Positions 1 to 10,071 of a stretch of 64,000 bases of DNA are shown here, piece by piece. Position numbers and translations under genes: made by a program. The DNA comes from Planctomycetales bacterium (GTDB taxonomy: Bacteria > Planctomycetota > Phycisphaerae > SM23-33), in the NCBI GenBank assembly GCA_030612725.1, contig JAUWNJ010000003.1, forward strand, positions 62,001-126,000, given 5' to 3'. The notes under the pieces were generated by a model. It had not been told where the DNA came from and did not search any database. It worked only from the letters and a program-made list of their open reading frames with translations. Numbering within the stretch: position 1 is the first letter of the stretch; each line of letters starts with the position of its first letter.

Positions 1-2
1 AA

Positions 3-1673
3 TTGGGTAAGGAGCCTATCCTCACGACTTATAGTCAGGGTGTGATGTTATTGGATTTTCTGGCGACGGTCTTCCTTGTCTGCACCGCCAGGCTGGGAGC
101 GAGGTTCTATCGCGAGGAGTTGCGACCGGCTTCAGCAGACGGCATCCAGCGGGTCCTTATCGTCGGGGCTGGAAATGCCGCCGAATCGCTTCTGCGGGAA
201 ATTCATCGAATGAAGGCAGAACGTTACCGCGTAGTCGGACTGGTCGATGACGACCCCGCAAAAAAAGGTATTTTCATCCACGGTGTGCCTGTTCGAGGAA
301 CTGTTGCCGACATAAAGCAAATCTGCGAAGAAGAAGAGAACATAGACGAGATTCTCATCGCCGTTCCCTCTGCCAACCAGAAAGAATTGCGACGGATTAT
401 CAAGGTCTGCCAGGGAACGAAACTGAAATTCCAGACCCTCCCGTCAATGGATGCGTTGATTGACGGGCGATTCATCGTCAGCCAGTTCCGCAAAGTCCAG
501 ATCGACGACCTGCTCGGACGAAAGGCGGTCAAACTGGACACCGAGGCAGTGGCCACCTTCATCAACGGACGCAGAGTCCTCGTTACCGGAGCCGGTGGAA
601 GCATCGGTTCGGAAATGTGCCGGCAAATCTGCCTGTACGCACCGTCCAAATTAATCCTTCTGGAGCAGACCGAAAACGTTATCTTCGACATCGGAAACGA
701 ACTTCGGCGTGATTTCCCCGACATCAACATCGCCTCGATTATCTGCGACATCTACGACCGTCAACGGGTAATGGGTGTATTCGAAGCCGAAAAACCCGAA
801 GTCGTCGTCCATGCCGCTGCGCACAAGCACGTCCCGCTGATGGAAACCAATCCGTGCGAAGCCATAAAAAATAACATATTCGGAACCAAAAATGTGGCCG
901 ACGCCGCCTGTGAATTCGGAGTAAAGGAATTCGTCCAGATATCGACCGACAAAGCCGTCAATCCGTCCTCGATAATGGGCGCATCCAAACGAGTGGCGGA
1001 GATTTATACCCAGTCGCTCAACGGACGGGACGGATGCCCCACGCAGTTCAAGTCGGTGCGATTCGGAAACGTCCTTGGCTCATCCGGATCGGTCGTTCCA
1101 ACCTTCGAGCGCCAGATACGGCAAGGTGGACCTATTACAGTAACTCACCCGGAGATGACACGGTACTTCATGACCATTCCCGAAGCCTCTCAACTGGTCC
1201 TCCAAGCCGCCGCTACAGGGTCCGGCGGGGAGATTTTCCTGCTGGATATGGGTGAACCGGTAAAGATCGTCGATCTCGCACGCGATATGATAACGCTCAG
1301 CGGAATGAAGGTCGGCGAGGACATCGACATCGCCTTCTCCGGAATCAGGCCTGGCGAGAAACTTTTCGAGGAACTCCGCACCGCCGGAGAAGACATCGCG
1401 CCAACCGTCCACTCAAAAGTCAAAATCTGGAAGCACCGAATCGTCGATTGGGAATTAATCCGGAAGGTTCTGGAAGAACTTCAAACGCTGACAAACTGCC
1501 CCGACCGGGAAAAAATCATCGCGACGATAAAACGACTCGTACCGGAATACGACCCGCAAAATCCACCCTCGGACAAAGCCCACGGACTGCCGGGCCACGA
1601 CAGGCTCCCCGACTCGGTCACCGTGACGAACGGTCGCCCTGACGAGCGTTCCGCGGGTTCGGTAAAGACTTAA
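3..1673 (+). CDS. FlaA1/CapD-type nucleoside-diphosphate-sugar 4,6-dehydratase (5' truncated)
   Basis: NAD(P)-dependent UDP-sugar 4,6-dehydratase/epimerase for surface polysaccharide or glycan precursors, membrane-anchored in this family. A first Rossmann segment (VLIVGAGNAA, residues 51-60) is followed by the catalytic extended-SDR domain with VLVTGAGGSIGSEM at about 192-205. The active site carries MGASK at 325-329, the Met-x-x-x-Lys form typical of the FlaA1/PglF/WbpM group in place of Tyr-x-x-x-Lys. Full-length relatives have four N-terminal membrane helices; only about one is visible here, and the reading frame is open at the left edge, so the true start lies outside the window. It converges on the PEP-CTERM gene with about 20 bp between them. 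WecB and WecA relatives nearby support an exopolysaccharide role; the exact sugar cannot be told. Confidence 0.9.
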   Translation: MGKEPILTTYSQGVMLLDFLATVFLVCTARLGARFYREELRPASADGIQRVLIVGAGNAAESLLREIHRMKAERYRVVGLVDDDPAKKGIFIHGVPVRGTVADIKQICEEEENIDEILIAVPSANQKELRRIIKVCQGTKLKFQTLPSMDALIDGRFIVSQFRKVQIDDLLGRKAVKLDTEAVATFINGRRVLVTGAGGSIGSEMCRQICLYAPSKLILLEQTENVIFDIGNELRRDFPDINIASIICDIYDRQRVMGVFEAEKPEVVVHAAAHKHVPLMETNPCEAIKNNIFGTKNVADAACEFGVKEFVQISTDKAVNPSSIMGASKRVAEIYTQSLNGRDGCPTQFKSVRFGNVLGSSGSVVPTFERQIRQGGPITVTHPEMTRYFMTIPEASQLVLQAAATGSGGEIFLLDMGEPVKIVDLARDMITLSGMKVGEDIDIAFSGIRPGEKLFEELRTAGEDIAPTVHSKVKIWKHRIVDWELIRKVLEELQTLTNCPDREKIIATIKRLVPEYDPQNPPSDKAHGLPGHDRLPDSVTVTNGRPDERSAGSVKT

Positions 1674-1694
1674 AGGATTATGGGCAAATTTCCG

Positions 1695-2456
1695 CTAACT
1701 TGCGGGGGCAGGTCGGTTTCGGCGACGACGGCGTTTGGTGAGCAGGCTAATTGCGCCAACGGTCAGTAGTATAAGGCTACCCGGTTCGGGGGCATCTGCC
1801 TCAATAATCAAAGTCGGACGGTCTGACACATTCGCCGCACCGCTACCGTAAAAATAAGGAACCGAAGTTCTGTTGCTCTCCAGCCTCAGCCCGTTATTAG
1901 GCGTCGCACCGGCGATCCAGTCCTGGACCCCGGCGGTATTGAGTGAAACCTCCAGCGTTTCCCCATCCCAGCTGCTTCCGCTTCCGCCAAGCCAGTAATC
2001 CGCATTCTCAATAGTATCGGCCTGACCTGAGCTGTTCTTCCAGGGGATATCGTCGTCGCCACGGGTATCGTAGTATTGCCAAAGCCCTGTGGCGTTCTGT
2101 GGGGCAAGATACCAATCCGTGTTGTCGTCGTAAAATCCGTAAGCATAGACGGTGTATGGGCTTGGGTTTTGTCCGCCGGATTTGGTAAGGCGCATCTTGG
2201 CGCCGAAGACGATTGTATGGTTCGGCCAGCCTGTAAAATCGAACCGGACAAGCATGTAATCTGTCTGAGAATCAGTAGGGGGACTGGTTATAGTGCAAGG
2301 CTGGCTTGGGGTAAAAGTGTTGTCGGAATCAAATTTTGCGCCCACGCTCACGTCAGCGCAGAGAATATACGTTTCGGCTGAAGCCAGCTGCGAACAAGCC
2401 GTCCAGATCAGCAAGCCGAATATAAATACCCTTCGTACAATTCCCGACCCCGACAC
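1695..2456 (-). CDS. PEP-CTERM sorted exported protein with DNRLRE-like domain
   Basis: Exported protein with a C-terminal sorting tail: PEPGS, a hydrophobic stretch, then an Arg cluster (TKRRRRRNR). In this system an exosortase cleaves the tail and the product stays at the cell surface or in exopolysaccharide; no exosortase lies in the window. The start is set at a GTG with AAGGGAG nine bases upstream, which puts a clean signal peptide (IFGLLIWTACSQLASA) at the N-terminus; an upstream TTG would add 21 odd residues. The middle (DYMLVRFDFTGWPNHTI) resembles the DNRLRE beta-sandwich of wall proteins. Divergent from wecB. Function beyond surface display is unknown. Confidence 0.8.
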   Translation of the reverse strand: MSGSGIVRRVFIFGLLIWTACSQLASAETYILCADVSVGAKFDSDNTFTPSQPCTITSPPTDSQTDYMLVRFDFTGWPNHTIVFGAKMRLTKSGGQNPSPYTVYAYGFYDDNTDWYLAPQNATGLWQYYDTRGDDDIPWKNSSGQADTIENADYWLGGSGSSWDGETLEVSLNTAGVQDWIAGATPNNGLRLESNRTSVPYFYGSGAANVSDRPTLIIEADAPEPGSLILLTVGAISLLTKRRRRRNRPAPAS

Positions 2457-2606
2457 TGGTTCCGCCTCTCCCTTGAGAGTCGATATGGATGAGCAGGAGC
2501 ACTTGTAAGCGTATCGCAACTTTCCCGCCTACCAAAGAGAAATCTTTACAGATGGACCGATAATGACGATATAGAGCCATGTCCTAACGGACAGGAAGGA
2601 AAAAAT

Positions 2607-3698
2607 ATGAAGATAATCAACGTAGTCGGCGCTCGTCCTAATTTTATGAAGATTGCCCCGCTGATGGCGGCCTACAAGAACGCATCCGGCATTGAGCCTA
2701 TGCTGGTCCACACGGGTCAGCATTACGATGAGCGGATGAGCGACCTGTTCTTCCGGCAGTTGGGTATCCCCGAGCCGGACATCAACCTCGGCGTGGGCTC
2801 CGCCAGCCACGCCGTCCAGACTGCCGAGATTATGAAGTCCTTCGAGCCGGTCGTCCTCGAACACAAGCCCGACGCCGTCCTCGTCGTCGGCGACGTCAAC
2901 AGCACCATCGCCTGCGGGCTGGTGGCCGTCAAACTCGGCGTCAAACTCATTCACGTCGAAGCCGGTCTGCGAAGCGGCGACCGGACCATGCCCGAAGAAA
3001 TAAACCGCGTCCTTACCGACTCGATAAGCGACCTGTTGTTCTGCACGGAGACCAGCGGCGTCGATAACCTCAAACGCGAAGGCGTCTCCGCTGAAAAGAT
3101 ATTCCTCGTCGGAAATGTAATGATCGACACGCTGCTGAAGAACAAGGAAAAAGCGAACGCATCGAAAATACTGGATGAATCGAACCTTTCAGCCGGTGCT
3201 TATGCCGTCCTGACATTGCACCGACCGGCCAACGTGGATGACCCGGTTGTGCTCGGGCGAATACTCGACGCACTGGAGGTGATTCAGCAGGACTTGCCGA
3301 TTGTCTTTCCAATCCATCCGCGAACGCGGAAGAATATCGCAGGTTCATCCCTGGCTGGACGTGTCAAAACAATGACAGACCTGCGTTTGATTGACCCGGT
3401 GGGATACCTGGACTTCCTGAAACTTACTTCTTCGGCTAGGCTGGTGTTGACGGATTCCGGCGGGATTCAGGAAGAGACCACCATCCTGAAGGTTCCGTGT
3501 ATCACGTTGCGGGAAAATACCGAGCGTCCTGTAACGGCCGAGATCGGCTCCAATCAAATCGTCGGGACGGACCCGGAGAAGATAATCTCCGCTTATCGAG
3601 AGGTTATTGACGGGCATTGGCGCGAGTCGCGGATTCCCGACCTTTGGGACGGGCACGCCGCCGAGCGGATAGTCGAGATACTCACCGAGCGATTGTAG
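2607..3698 (+). CDS. wecB: UDP-N-acetylglucosamine 2-epimerase (non-hydrolysing)
   Basis: Cytosolic enzyme interconverting UDP-GlcNAc and UDP-ManNAc for polysaccharide synthesis. At 363 residues it has normal length. Family signatures run in order: GARPNFMK near the N-terminus, HTGQHYD, VVGDVNST, HVEAGLRSGDRTMPEEINR, TLHRPANVD, HPRTRKN, DSGGIQEE and RENTERPVT. A strong AGGAAGGA site precedes the ATG. It ends 7 bp from the convergent WecA/TagO-type gene; both belong to the same pathway, so this is a small polysaccharide locus with the dehydratase at the left edge. Confidence 0.95.
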   Translation: MKIINVVGARPNFMKIAPLMAAYKNASGIEPMLVHTGQHYDERMSDLFFRQLGIPEPDINLGVGSASHAVQTAEIMKSFEPVVLEHKPDAVLVVGDVNSTIACGLVAVKLGVKLIHVEAGLRSGDRTMPEEINRVLTDSISDLLFCTETSGVDNLKREGVSAEKIFLVGNVMIDTLLKNKEKANASKILDESNLSAGAYAVLTLHRPANVDDPVVLGRILDALEVIQQDLPIVFPIHPRTRKNIAGSSLAGRVKTMTDLRLIDPVGYLDFLKLTSSARLVLTDSGGIQEETTILKVPCITLRENTERPVTAEIGSNQIVGTDPEKIISAYREVIDGHWRESRIPDLWDGHAAERIVEILTERL

Positions 3699-3705
3699 AA
3701 AGGGA

Positions 3706-4863
3706 TTATTCCTGTTCGGACCCGTTCTTGTCGGTGGTGTGATGTGTATTGTGTCGGTTGGGGCGGAACATACCCATCCTGACGAAGATAATTGCGATGA
3801 CGGTCAGGATACCCATGTCCATCAGCAAAGCGTACCTTCCCCGCATAAATATCGCCTGGGCGACACCCAGCGCCGCTGCGAACACCGCCAGTGCATAGAA
3901 CAGCACGACGACTTTCTTGACGCTCATACCTCGATCGACCAGTTGGTCGTAGAGGTGGCTTCGGTCGCCGGCGAAGATGTTCATACCGGAAATGACCCGC
4001 CGCACCACCGCCAGGGCAGTGTCTATAATCGGAAGTCCGAATATCACGCAGGCGGCAAGGAACCATCGCCCCGTACCTTCCAGCCCGAACAGCATAATCA
4101 TCGTCGCGACGAAGAACCCCAGCAACATCGAACCGGCGTCACCGAGAAAGATGCTCGCCGGAGGAGCGTTATACGGAAGGAAGCCCAGCACAGCCCCTGC
4201 CATTGCCAGGCAGAGAATCACGCGGAACTCGTCCGGACCCTGGTGATGTCCGTAACAGGCAAGGTACACCGTCAGACCTACGAACCCCAATGCGATGATG
4301 CCCGTAACTCCCCCAGCCAATCCGTCCAGTCCGTCCAGCAGATTCGTCGCGTTGCAGGCAGCGATCACTACGACCACCGTCAGTCCGGCAGAGAACAGCG
4401 CAGCCAACCACCCCGGCGCTTCGAATCCCAGTGGTAACAGGAACATCCTTGCAGCCGAAACGTGAATCCCCGCCGACCACAACCCGACGAACAGTATCCC
4501 CGCCGCGATTACCTGACCGACCACCTTGTATAGAGGTTTCAAGTCCAGCAGGTCGTCCAGTAGGCCCGTCAGCGTGATTGCGACGGTGGCTATACCGATG
4601 GTCGTAGCCAAAAAGTGAAGATCGGGACGATTGAAAACGCCCACAATCAGCGCCGTCAGAAAACCGATACATACAGCCAATCCGCCCAGATACGCGATAG
4701 GCCGACTGTGAGGCTTGAGCAGATCATCAGGCCTGTCAACTATTTTCGACTTATAGGCAATCCATCGCACTATCGGCGTAAGCAGTACGCTGACGACATA
4801 GGCAAGTATCGCCAGAGGCCAGAGGCCTTCCAGAACTTCCATTGGTGAATACATAACAGCCAT
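3706..4863 (-). CDS. WecA/TagO-type undecaprenyl-phosphate GlcNAc-1-phosphate transferase
   Basis: Polytopic inner-membrane enzyme of the MraY/WecA family that moves a sugar-1-phosphate from UDP-sugar to undecaprenyl phosphate, starting a lipid-linked glycan. Family motifs are SRPIAYLGG (cytoplasmic loop 1), DDLLDLKP, NATNLLDGLDGLAGG with the catalytic Asp, FLGDAGSMLLGF, and DRSHLYDQLVDRG near the C-terminal His loop. About eleven hydrophobic segments; 385 residues. AGGGAAA lies seven bases before the ATG. The sugar is most likely GlcNAc-1-P, judging from WecA/TagO-like motifs and the adjacent wecB. Confidence 0.9.
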   Translation of the reverse strand: MAVMYSPMEVLEGLWPLAILAYVVSVLLTPIVRWIAYKSKIVDRPDDLLKPHSRPIAYLGGLAVCIGFLTALIVGVFNRPDLHFLATTIGIATVAITLTGLLDDLLDLKPLYKVVGQVIAAGILFVGLWSAGIHVSAARMFLLPLGFEAPGWLAALFSAGLTVVVVIAACNATNLLDGLDGLAGGVTGIIALGFVGLTVYLACYGHHQGPDEFRVILCLAMAGAVLGFLPYNAPPASIFLGDAGSMLLGFFVATMIMLFGLEGTGRWFLAACVIFGLPIIDTALAVVRRVISGMNIFAGDRSHLYDQLVDRGMSVKKVVVLFYALAVFAAALGVAQAIFMRGRYALLMDMGILTVIAIIFVRMGMFRPNRHNTHHTTDKNGSEQE

Positions 4864-4974
4864 ATGATGTTTCCCTGATACTGTGATGTGGCAAGGTCTT
4901 CCGCCCGGTATTCTATCGTCGTACCTACGAGATTTCTACTATGTTTTTTCGGTAATGCCGAGGCAGTTGCGTTG

Positions 4975-7900
4975 TTACTCATACAACGAATCGACGTGTT
5001 TGGCGTGCTCTTCTTCAGGCTTTTCAAGCCCGCCCAGACCGAAATGAGCGGCTGCACGGTAAAGCGTTACATACAACGTCGGTACAACAATCAACGTCAG
5101 CACCGTTGCAAACCCAAGCCCGAAAATCACCGCGATTGCCATGCTCGCCCACCACTGGCTTGACTCGCTGCTGGTCGATAAGGCCATCTTGTGGAAATCG
5201 ACGCTTACTCCCGTCGCCATAGGCAGCAGTCCGAGGATTGTGGTAACTGCCGTCAGCAGCACCGGTCGCAGGCGGGTAGCGCCGGCCTCCAGAGCGGCTG
5301 CGACGACGTCCATGCCGCGCTTTTGCAACTGTCGGGTGTAGTCCAGCAGGACGATGGCGTTGTTGACGACAACCCCGGCCAGGCTGATAACGCCGACGCC
5401 CGTCATGATAATCCCGAACGGCATCCGGCAGATTAAAAGCCCGCTCAATACGCCGATCATCGAGAGGATAACCGTCGTCATAATGATAAGCGGGGCAGAC
5501 AGCGTGTTGAACTGTCCCACCAAAATCAGCACTATCAGCAGCAGCGCGAAGCCGAAGGCCTTGGTCAGGAAGGTCATTGCCTTGTCCTGTTCTTCTTTCT
5601 GTCCGGCATATCGGATGTAGTATCCCTGCGGCATTTCGAGTTTTTTCAGCCTGTCCTGTGCGTCCTTGAGAACGTCGGTATCGAGCCGGCCTTCGGCATC
5701 GCCCGTCAGCGTAACAACCCGCTTGCGGTCCACGCGGTTAATCGTTCCGAACCCGCCGTGATACTTGAACTCGCCCAGCGAACTGATCGGCACGGGCTGA
5801 CCGGCCTCGTTGGGGATGTGCAGTCGGAAGATGTCTCGGATGTCCTTCCGCTGCGATTCCGGAAGGCGGATGGTAATGTCGTATTCGTCGTTGAACCGGC
5901 GATACGTGCTGACCTTCCATCCGAAAATGCAGGCCTTGAGGAAGTTTCCGATTGTCGAGGCATTGACGCCCAGCAGCATTGTCCGCCGCCGGTCGGTGTC
6001 GAATTTCAGTTCCGGGCGTGTCGCCTCCAGGTCGGATCGCAGGTTCACCAGGCCGGGCACGTCTTCAATCATCGCCTTGGCGCGCTCGGATAGTTCCTCG
6101 AGCGTCTCATACTTCTCGCCGATAACGCGAACGGTAACTGCCGCTCCGGTGGGCGGGCCTTCTTTATCCTTCTCGACCTTTATCTCGGCTCCGGGTATAT
6201 CTGCCAGCGATTTGCGGATTTCATCGACAGCGTCGGAGGATTTGCGCGGGCGGTCGTCGAAATCGTAAAAAAGCAGCGTTATATTTCCGACGTGAGGTCC
6301 GGACCCGCCGCCGACGTTGCTGATTATGTGCTTCAGGTCGCCTCGCTTCCGCCAAGGTTCCAGGCGCTGCTCAACGAGCCTCGTCAGACGGTCGGTCTCC
6401 TTGATATTCGTTCCCTGCGGGCAGCGGATGTTAATCAACGCCCGACGCGGATCGAAGGCGGGGAATAACTCTATCCCGTGTCCTCGCTTCCAGTAGTAAG
6501 TCCCAACGCCGGCCAACATCAGGAACACCAGACCCAGCGTAAGGGCCCAGTGATGCACCGCTTTATCGAGCAGTCCGTGGTAGGCGTGGATGAATGGATG
6601 CCGCTCGTGGACTTTTCGGACGTGGCCTGATAGTACCGCGCACAGCGTCGGACTGATTACCAGGGCTACGAACAGCGAACTCGATAGAGTAACAATCAGT
6701 GTAGCGGGCAGATATTTCATGAACTCGCCCATAAGCCCAGGCCAGGCGAGCATCGGCGAGAAAGCGGCGATGGTCGTAGCGGTTGATGCTATCACGGGCC
6801 AGGCGACCCCGGCGGCGCCTTTCATCGACGCCTCGATCCGGCCATAGCCCATCTGACGGTGGCGGAAGATGTTCTCGACGATGACGATCGCGTTATCGAC
6901 CAGCATCCCAAGCGCGAGTATCAGGCTGAACAGCACGATCATGTTCAGCGTGTATCCGAGCAACTGGAGAACGGCGAAACTAATCAGCATGCTCATCGGA
7001 ATTGCTATGGCGACGATAATACTGGACCGCCATCCCATAAACGCCATCAGAACGAGCACGACGAGAATCAGTCCCGTAACGACGTTGTTTTCCAGGTCGG
7101 CGACCATCAGGCGGATGTCTTTGGACTTATCCAGTATCGTTTCGAGCCGGATGCCGGCGGGGATTTGTTTGCGTGCTTCGGTCAGAACGGCTTTAACGTT
7201 GTCGGCGACCTCGACGATGTTGGCGCCGGTGGTTTTGCGGACGTTGATGGTGATGCTGCTCGTTCCGTCCAGACGGGCGAGACTCTCGCGGTCCTTGAAA
7301 GTGTCCCGCACTGTTACCACGTCGGTCAGGTAAATTATCTTTCCGTTCCGTTTCGTCAGCGGCAGGCCGAAGATGTCATCGACCTTGTCGAACTCCGCCT
7401 GGAGGCGGACGTTGAATTTCGTTCCGTGTGTTTCAAGCCCGCCGGCGGAGATATTGACGTTTTCGGCTCTGAGGTGCGTCAGAAGTTCCGGGATGGTCAG
7501 ACCATAGGCCGCTACGCGGTCAGGGTCGATCTCAAGGCGTATCTCACGCTCCAATGCGCCCAGAATGTCTGCCTCCAGAACGCCGGGAACCTGCTCGATA
7601 GCGTCTTCAAGTTCATCGGCAATGCCTTTGAGGCGCACCGGCGAAATGTCCCCGCTCATGCTGATAATCAAGATCGGAAAATCGGCAACGTTGATTTCCT
7701 TGATTATCGGTTCGTCGGCCTCGTCGGGCAATTCCGCCTTTGCCAGATCGACCTTGTCGCGGACGTACTGGAGGGCGTCCTCGATGCGGATTTCAGGTTG
7801 AAACTCCATCATTACGACAGAGGACCCCTCGGCGCTGGATGAGGTCATTTCCTTGACGCCTTTGATACCCGTCAGTTCGTTTTCGATTTTAATCGTTACC

Positions 7901-8085
7901 TGCGATTCGACGTCCTTGGGCGAGACGCCTTCATAACCGGTAGTAACGAGCACGAAAGGTATCTGCACGTCCGGCTCGGACTCGCGAGGCAGCGTAGCGT
8001 AACTGTATATGCCCGCTACGGCGATTAACGCCATAAGCACGAATACCGTCGTGCGATTCTTGATTGCCGTATTGGAAATCAGCAT
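4975..8085 (-). CDS. RND-family efflux permease
   Basis: Inner-membrane proton-driven pump of the AcrB/HAE1 class, 1036 residues with two repeated halves, each a membrane helix, a large periplasmic loop and five or six further helices. GMLVDNAIVIVENI carries the TM4 Asp of the proton relay, and the second half has the matching VVVNNAIVLLDY. I place the start at the ATG at 8085, 8 bp after the membrane fusion protein stop, because the product then begins MLISNTAIKNRTTVF, a normal RND N-terminus; an upstream start at 8154 would overlap the previous gene. Third gene of the tetR-MFP-RND operon. No outer-membrane channel gene is nearby, so it must use one encoded elsewhere. Substrate unknown. Confidence 0.95.
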   Translation of the reverse strand: MLISNTAIKNRTTVFVLMALIAVAGIYSYATLPRESEPDVQIPFVLVTTGYEGVSPKDVESQVTIKIENELTGIKGVKEMTSSSAEGSSVVMMEFQPEIRIEDALQYVRDKVDLAKAELPDEADEPIIKEINVADFPILIISMSGDISPVRLKGIADELEDAIEQVPGVLEADILGALEREIRLEIDPDRVAAYGLTIPELLTHLRAENVNISAGGLETHGTKFNVRLQAEFDKVDDIFGLPLTKRNGKIIYLTDVVTVRDTFKDRESLARLDGTSSITINVRKTTGANIVEVADNVKAVLTEARKQIPAGIRLETILDKSKDIRLMVADLENNVVTGLILVVLVLMAFMGWRSSIIVAIAIPMSMLISFAVLQLLGYTLNMIVLFSLILALGMLVDNAIVIVENIFRHRQMGYGRIEASMKGAAGVAWPVIASTATTIAAFSPMLAWPGLMGEFMKYLPATLIVTLSSSLFVALVISPTLCAVLSGHVRKVHERHPFIHAYHGLLDKAVHHWALTLGLVFLMLAGVGTYYWKRGHGIELFPAFDPRRALINIRCPQGTNIKETDRLTRLVEQRLEPWRKRGDLKHIISNVGGGSGPHVGNITLLFYDFDDRPRKSSDAVDEIRKSLADIPGAEIKVEKDKEGPPTGAAVTVRVIGEKYETLEELSERAKAMIEDVPGLVNLRSDLEATRPELKFDTDRRRTMLLGVNASTIGNFLKACIFGWKVSTYRRFNDEYDITIRLPESQRKDIRDIFRLHIPNEAGQPVPISSLGEFKYHGGFGTINRVDRKRVVTLTGDAEGRLDTDVLKDAQDRLKKLEMPQGYYIRYAGQKEEQDKAMTFLTKAFGFALLLIVLILVGQFNTLSAPLIIMTTVILSMIGVLSGLLICRMPFGIIMTGVGVISLAGVVVNNAIVLLDYTRQLQKRGMDVVAAALEAGATRLRPVLLTAVTTILGLLPMATGVSVDFHKMALSTSSESSQWWASMAIAVIFGLGFATVLTLIVVPTLYVTLYRAAAHFGLGGLEKPEEEHAKHVDSLYE

Positions 8086-8093
8086 TGGATTAC

Positions 8094-9233
8094 CTATCTC
8101 GGCTGTGTCGCCGCCTGCGATGTTGCCGGTTGACTCGCCGGACCGTTGCGACATTTTTCTCTTACCGTTCGCCCCGGTGATACGAAGCGCAGACCCTTGA
8201 CGATTAACTTATCGCCTGCTTTCAGTCCGCTGCGGATGCAGACACACTGCTTCGACGAAAGGTTAAGTTCTATTTCCACCTCCCGACGGACCGCTTTCCC
8301 GTCCTCGACGACATATACAGCCTTTTTGCCCTCTTCCATCGGGATAACCGCTTCGAGCGGGACCAGGATAATGTCCTTGAGCACTCGCCGAAGCAGGTGA
8401 ACGTCAACTATCTGCCCGCTCCACAGCAGGTCGGCGCGGTTATCGACGCTTATCTCCACACGGGTGGTGTTCGCCACCCGGTCGATGAGTTTGCTGATGT
8501 AGGTTATCTCTCCGACGAGATTTTCCGCCCGGCCCTTGATGAAGATTTTCCCTTCCTCGCCGATTTTCAGGAACGACACATCACCTTCCGGCACATCGAC
8601 GACAACCTTGGCAGGGTCCATATCGACGATGACAGCCACCACGTCGCCGCAGTTGAGATATGTTCCGATCTCCGGGGCTACGTCGTCCAGCGTCCCGTCG
8701 AACGGCGCGACGATGGTCGCCCGCTCAAGCCTGGTCTTGGCTATATCGAACGCCGCCTTGCTGACCGCTGCCCTCGTCCGAAACTGGTTCTCTTCGGTCG
8801 CTGTGGCTGCGCCTTTCTTGTGAAGATCGGCGATATGTTTGTATTCGCCGGCGTCGAATTGGGCCTGGGCCTGGGCGCGGTCGAACTCGGCCTGGAGTAT
8901 GTCCGTATTCAACCGGACTATCGGCTGACCCTTACGCACAGCCTTGCCTTTCAGACAGAGTACTTCTTCGACTCTGCCGTCCACCTCGGCGGCGACCTTC
9001 ACTACGCGGTCGGCTTCGACCCTTCCGACAATCTCGAACGTGTCGAGGACGCTCGCTTCGGGGCGGATAACCTTCGTTACAACGTTCACCGGCGGACGCT
9101 CGGAGGGAGGTTTCTCGTCGCTGCGTTTCTTGAGAAACAGCGCAATCGCCACCACGCCGAGAAAGACCGCAACAACAATCAATCCCGGAATCGACTTGCG
9201 AACCAGCCGGACCCATTTCGCCTGTTCACTCAT
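8094..9233 (-). CDS. RND efflux membrane fusion protein (HlyD/AcrA family)
   Basis: Periplasmic adaptor joining the RND pump to an outer-membrane channel. One N-terminal membrane helix (GLIVVAVFLGVVAIALF, about residues 16-32) is followed by the split lipoyl domain (EVDGRVEEVLCLKGKAVRKG and IVAPFDGTLDDVAPEIGTYL), a short alpha-hairpin (about 110-165) and beta-barrel parts. It lacks a lipobox, so it is helix-anchored. Its ATG overlaps the stop of the regulator gene (ATGA), and an AGAGGTGA site precedes it, pointing to coupled translation in one transcript with the regulator and pump. Confidence 0.93.
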   Translation of the reverse strand: MSEQAKWVRLVRKSIPGLIVVAVFLGVVAIALFLKKRSDEKPPSERPPVNVVTKVIRPEASVLDTFEIVGRVEADRVVKVAAEVDGRVEEVLCLKGKAVRKGQPIVRLNTDILQAEFDRAQAQAQFDAGEYKHIADLHKKGAATATEENQFRTRAAVSKAAFDIAKTRLERATIVAPFDGTLDDVAPEIGTYLNCGDVVAVIVDMDPAKVVVDVPEGDVSFLKIGEEGKIFIKGRAENLVGEITYISKLIDRVANTTRVEISVDNRADLLWSGQIVDVHLLRRVLKDIILVPLEAVIPMEEGKKAVYVVEDGKAVRREVEIELNLSSKQCVCIRSGLKAGDKLIVKGLRFVSPGRTVREKCRNGPASQPATSQAATQPR

Positions 9234-9904
9234 AATTCACCTCTGCCTGATTGGTCTTTCGTGCCTGCCTGCCGTAGCCCTGGCGAAGGCAGGTCCGCCC
9301 ATGCCGATAGCCCGGCCAAAAGTCCTTTCTTCAGCCCCTCCAGCGAACGCGGACTGAATTTCGCTCCGACGTCCAGGAGCGACTGGACGATAATCCCGTC
9401 CACAACAGCCACTATCAGCGAAGCCGCCACTTCCGGGTCTATCTCCGCGCGGAACAGGCCGGACTCGATACCCTGTGTAACGATTGCGCCTATTCGCCGG
9501 CGCCATCGGCTGAACATCTGCTCAAACATCTCTGCCAGTTCGCCCTGGTGCTTCTGACGCGCCGCCGTCGCCCAGAACTCCAGAACCAACCCGCCGATGG
9601 CTGTGTATCGCTCCAACTGGGCGAAGACGTTGTCTATCAGTTTCTGGAGTTTCTCGTCGGCGGGAATATCCTCTGCCACCAGTTGCTCGGTCTCGGCTTC
9701 GTCTCCGGCGATTATCTCGGCGAATAATTGCGTGAAAAGGTCCTGCTTGTTGCGGAAATAGTTGTAGAGACTACCCTTGGCAACACCGGCGGAGGAGGCG
9801 ATGGTTTCCATCGTCGTAGCGGTATAGCCGTGGGCGCGAAAAACCTTCCCCGCTGCCGACAGAATCGCGCCACGCCTGTCAATTGTCCCTTTGACGCTAC
9901 ACAT
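9230..9904 (-). CDS. TetR-family repressor of the RND operon
   Basis: DNA-binding repressor of 224 residues. The N-terminal TetR helix-turn-helix reads GAILSAAGKVF through TTMETIASSAGVAKGSLY, ending YFRNKQDLF; the C-terminal helical part would bind the inducer and dimerise. The start at 9904 is preceded by AAGGGCGA; longer reading frames have no such site. It is the first gene of the efflux operon. A perfect palindrome over the promoter start site (10072-10089) is its obvious candidate operator, so the operon is probably self-repressed and induced by a pump substrate. Confidence 0.92.
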   Translation of the reverse strand: MCSVKGTIDRRGAILSAAGKVFRAHGYTATTMETIASSAGVAKGSLYNYFRNKQDLFTQLFAEIIAGDEAETEQLVAEDIPADEKLQKLIDNVFAQLERYTAIGGLVLEFWATAARQKHQGELAEMFEQMFSRWRRRIGAIVTQGIESGLFRAEIDPEVAASLIVAVVDGIIVQSLLDVGAKFSPRSLEGLKKGLLAGLSAWADLPSPGLRQAGTKDQSGRGEL

Positions 9905-10071
9905 CGCTTCGCCCTTATTCCCAGTTCTCCCGCATACGATAAAACCATGCCTCGCTGAAGTGAGGTATGCCTTCGTCGCGTGCAACTTCTTTTGCAATAA
10001 GTAGTTCCGCAGTCTCCCATCGGGGCGGCGAACGGACGCCTGTAATTAAATCCGGATTAATGCAATTCGCC

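Noticed and set aside
3739-4437. A 232-codon open frame on the plus strand.
   Set aside because: It is antisense to the WecA/TagO-type gene, has no start signals and a His/Gln/Asp-rich composition typical of shadow frames.
6859-7842. A 327-codon plus-strand frame inside the RND pump region.
   Set aside because: Opposite to a strongly conserved RND permease; no motif or ribosome-binding site.
8397-9557. A 386-codon plus-strand frame.
   Set aside because: Runs antisense through the membrane fusion protein and the tetR gene; composition is that of a reverse reading.
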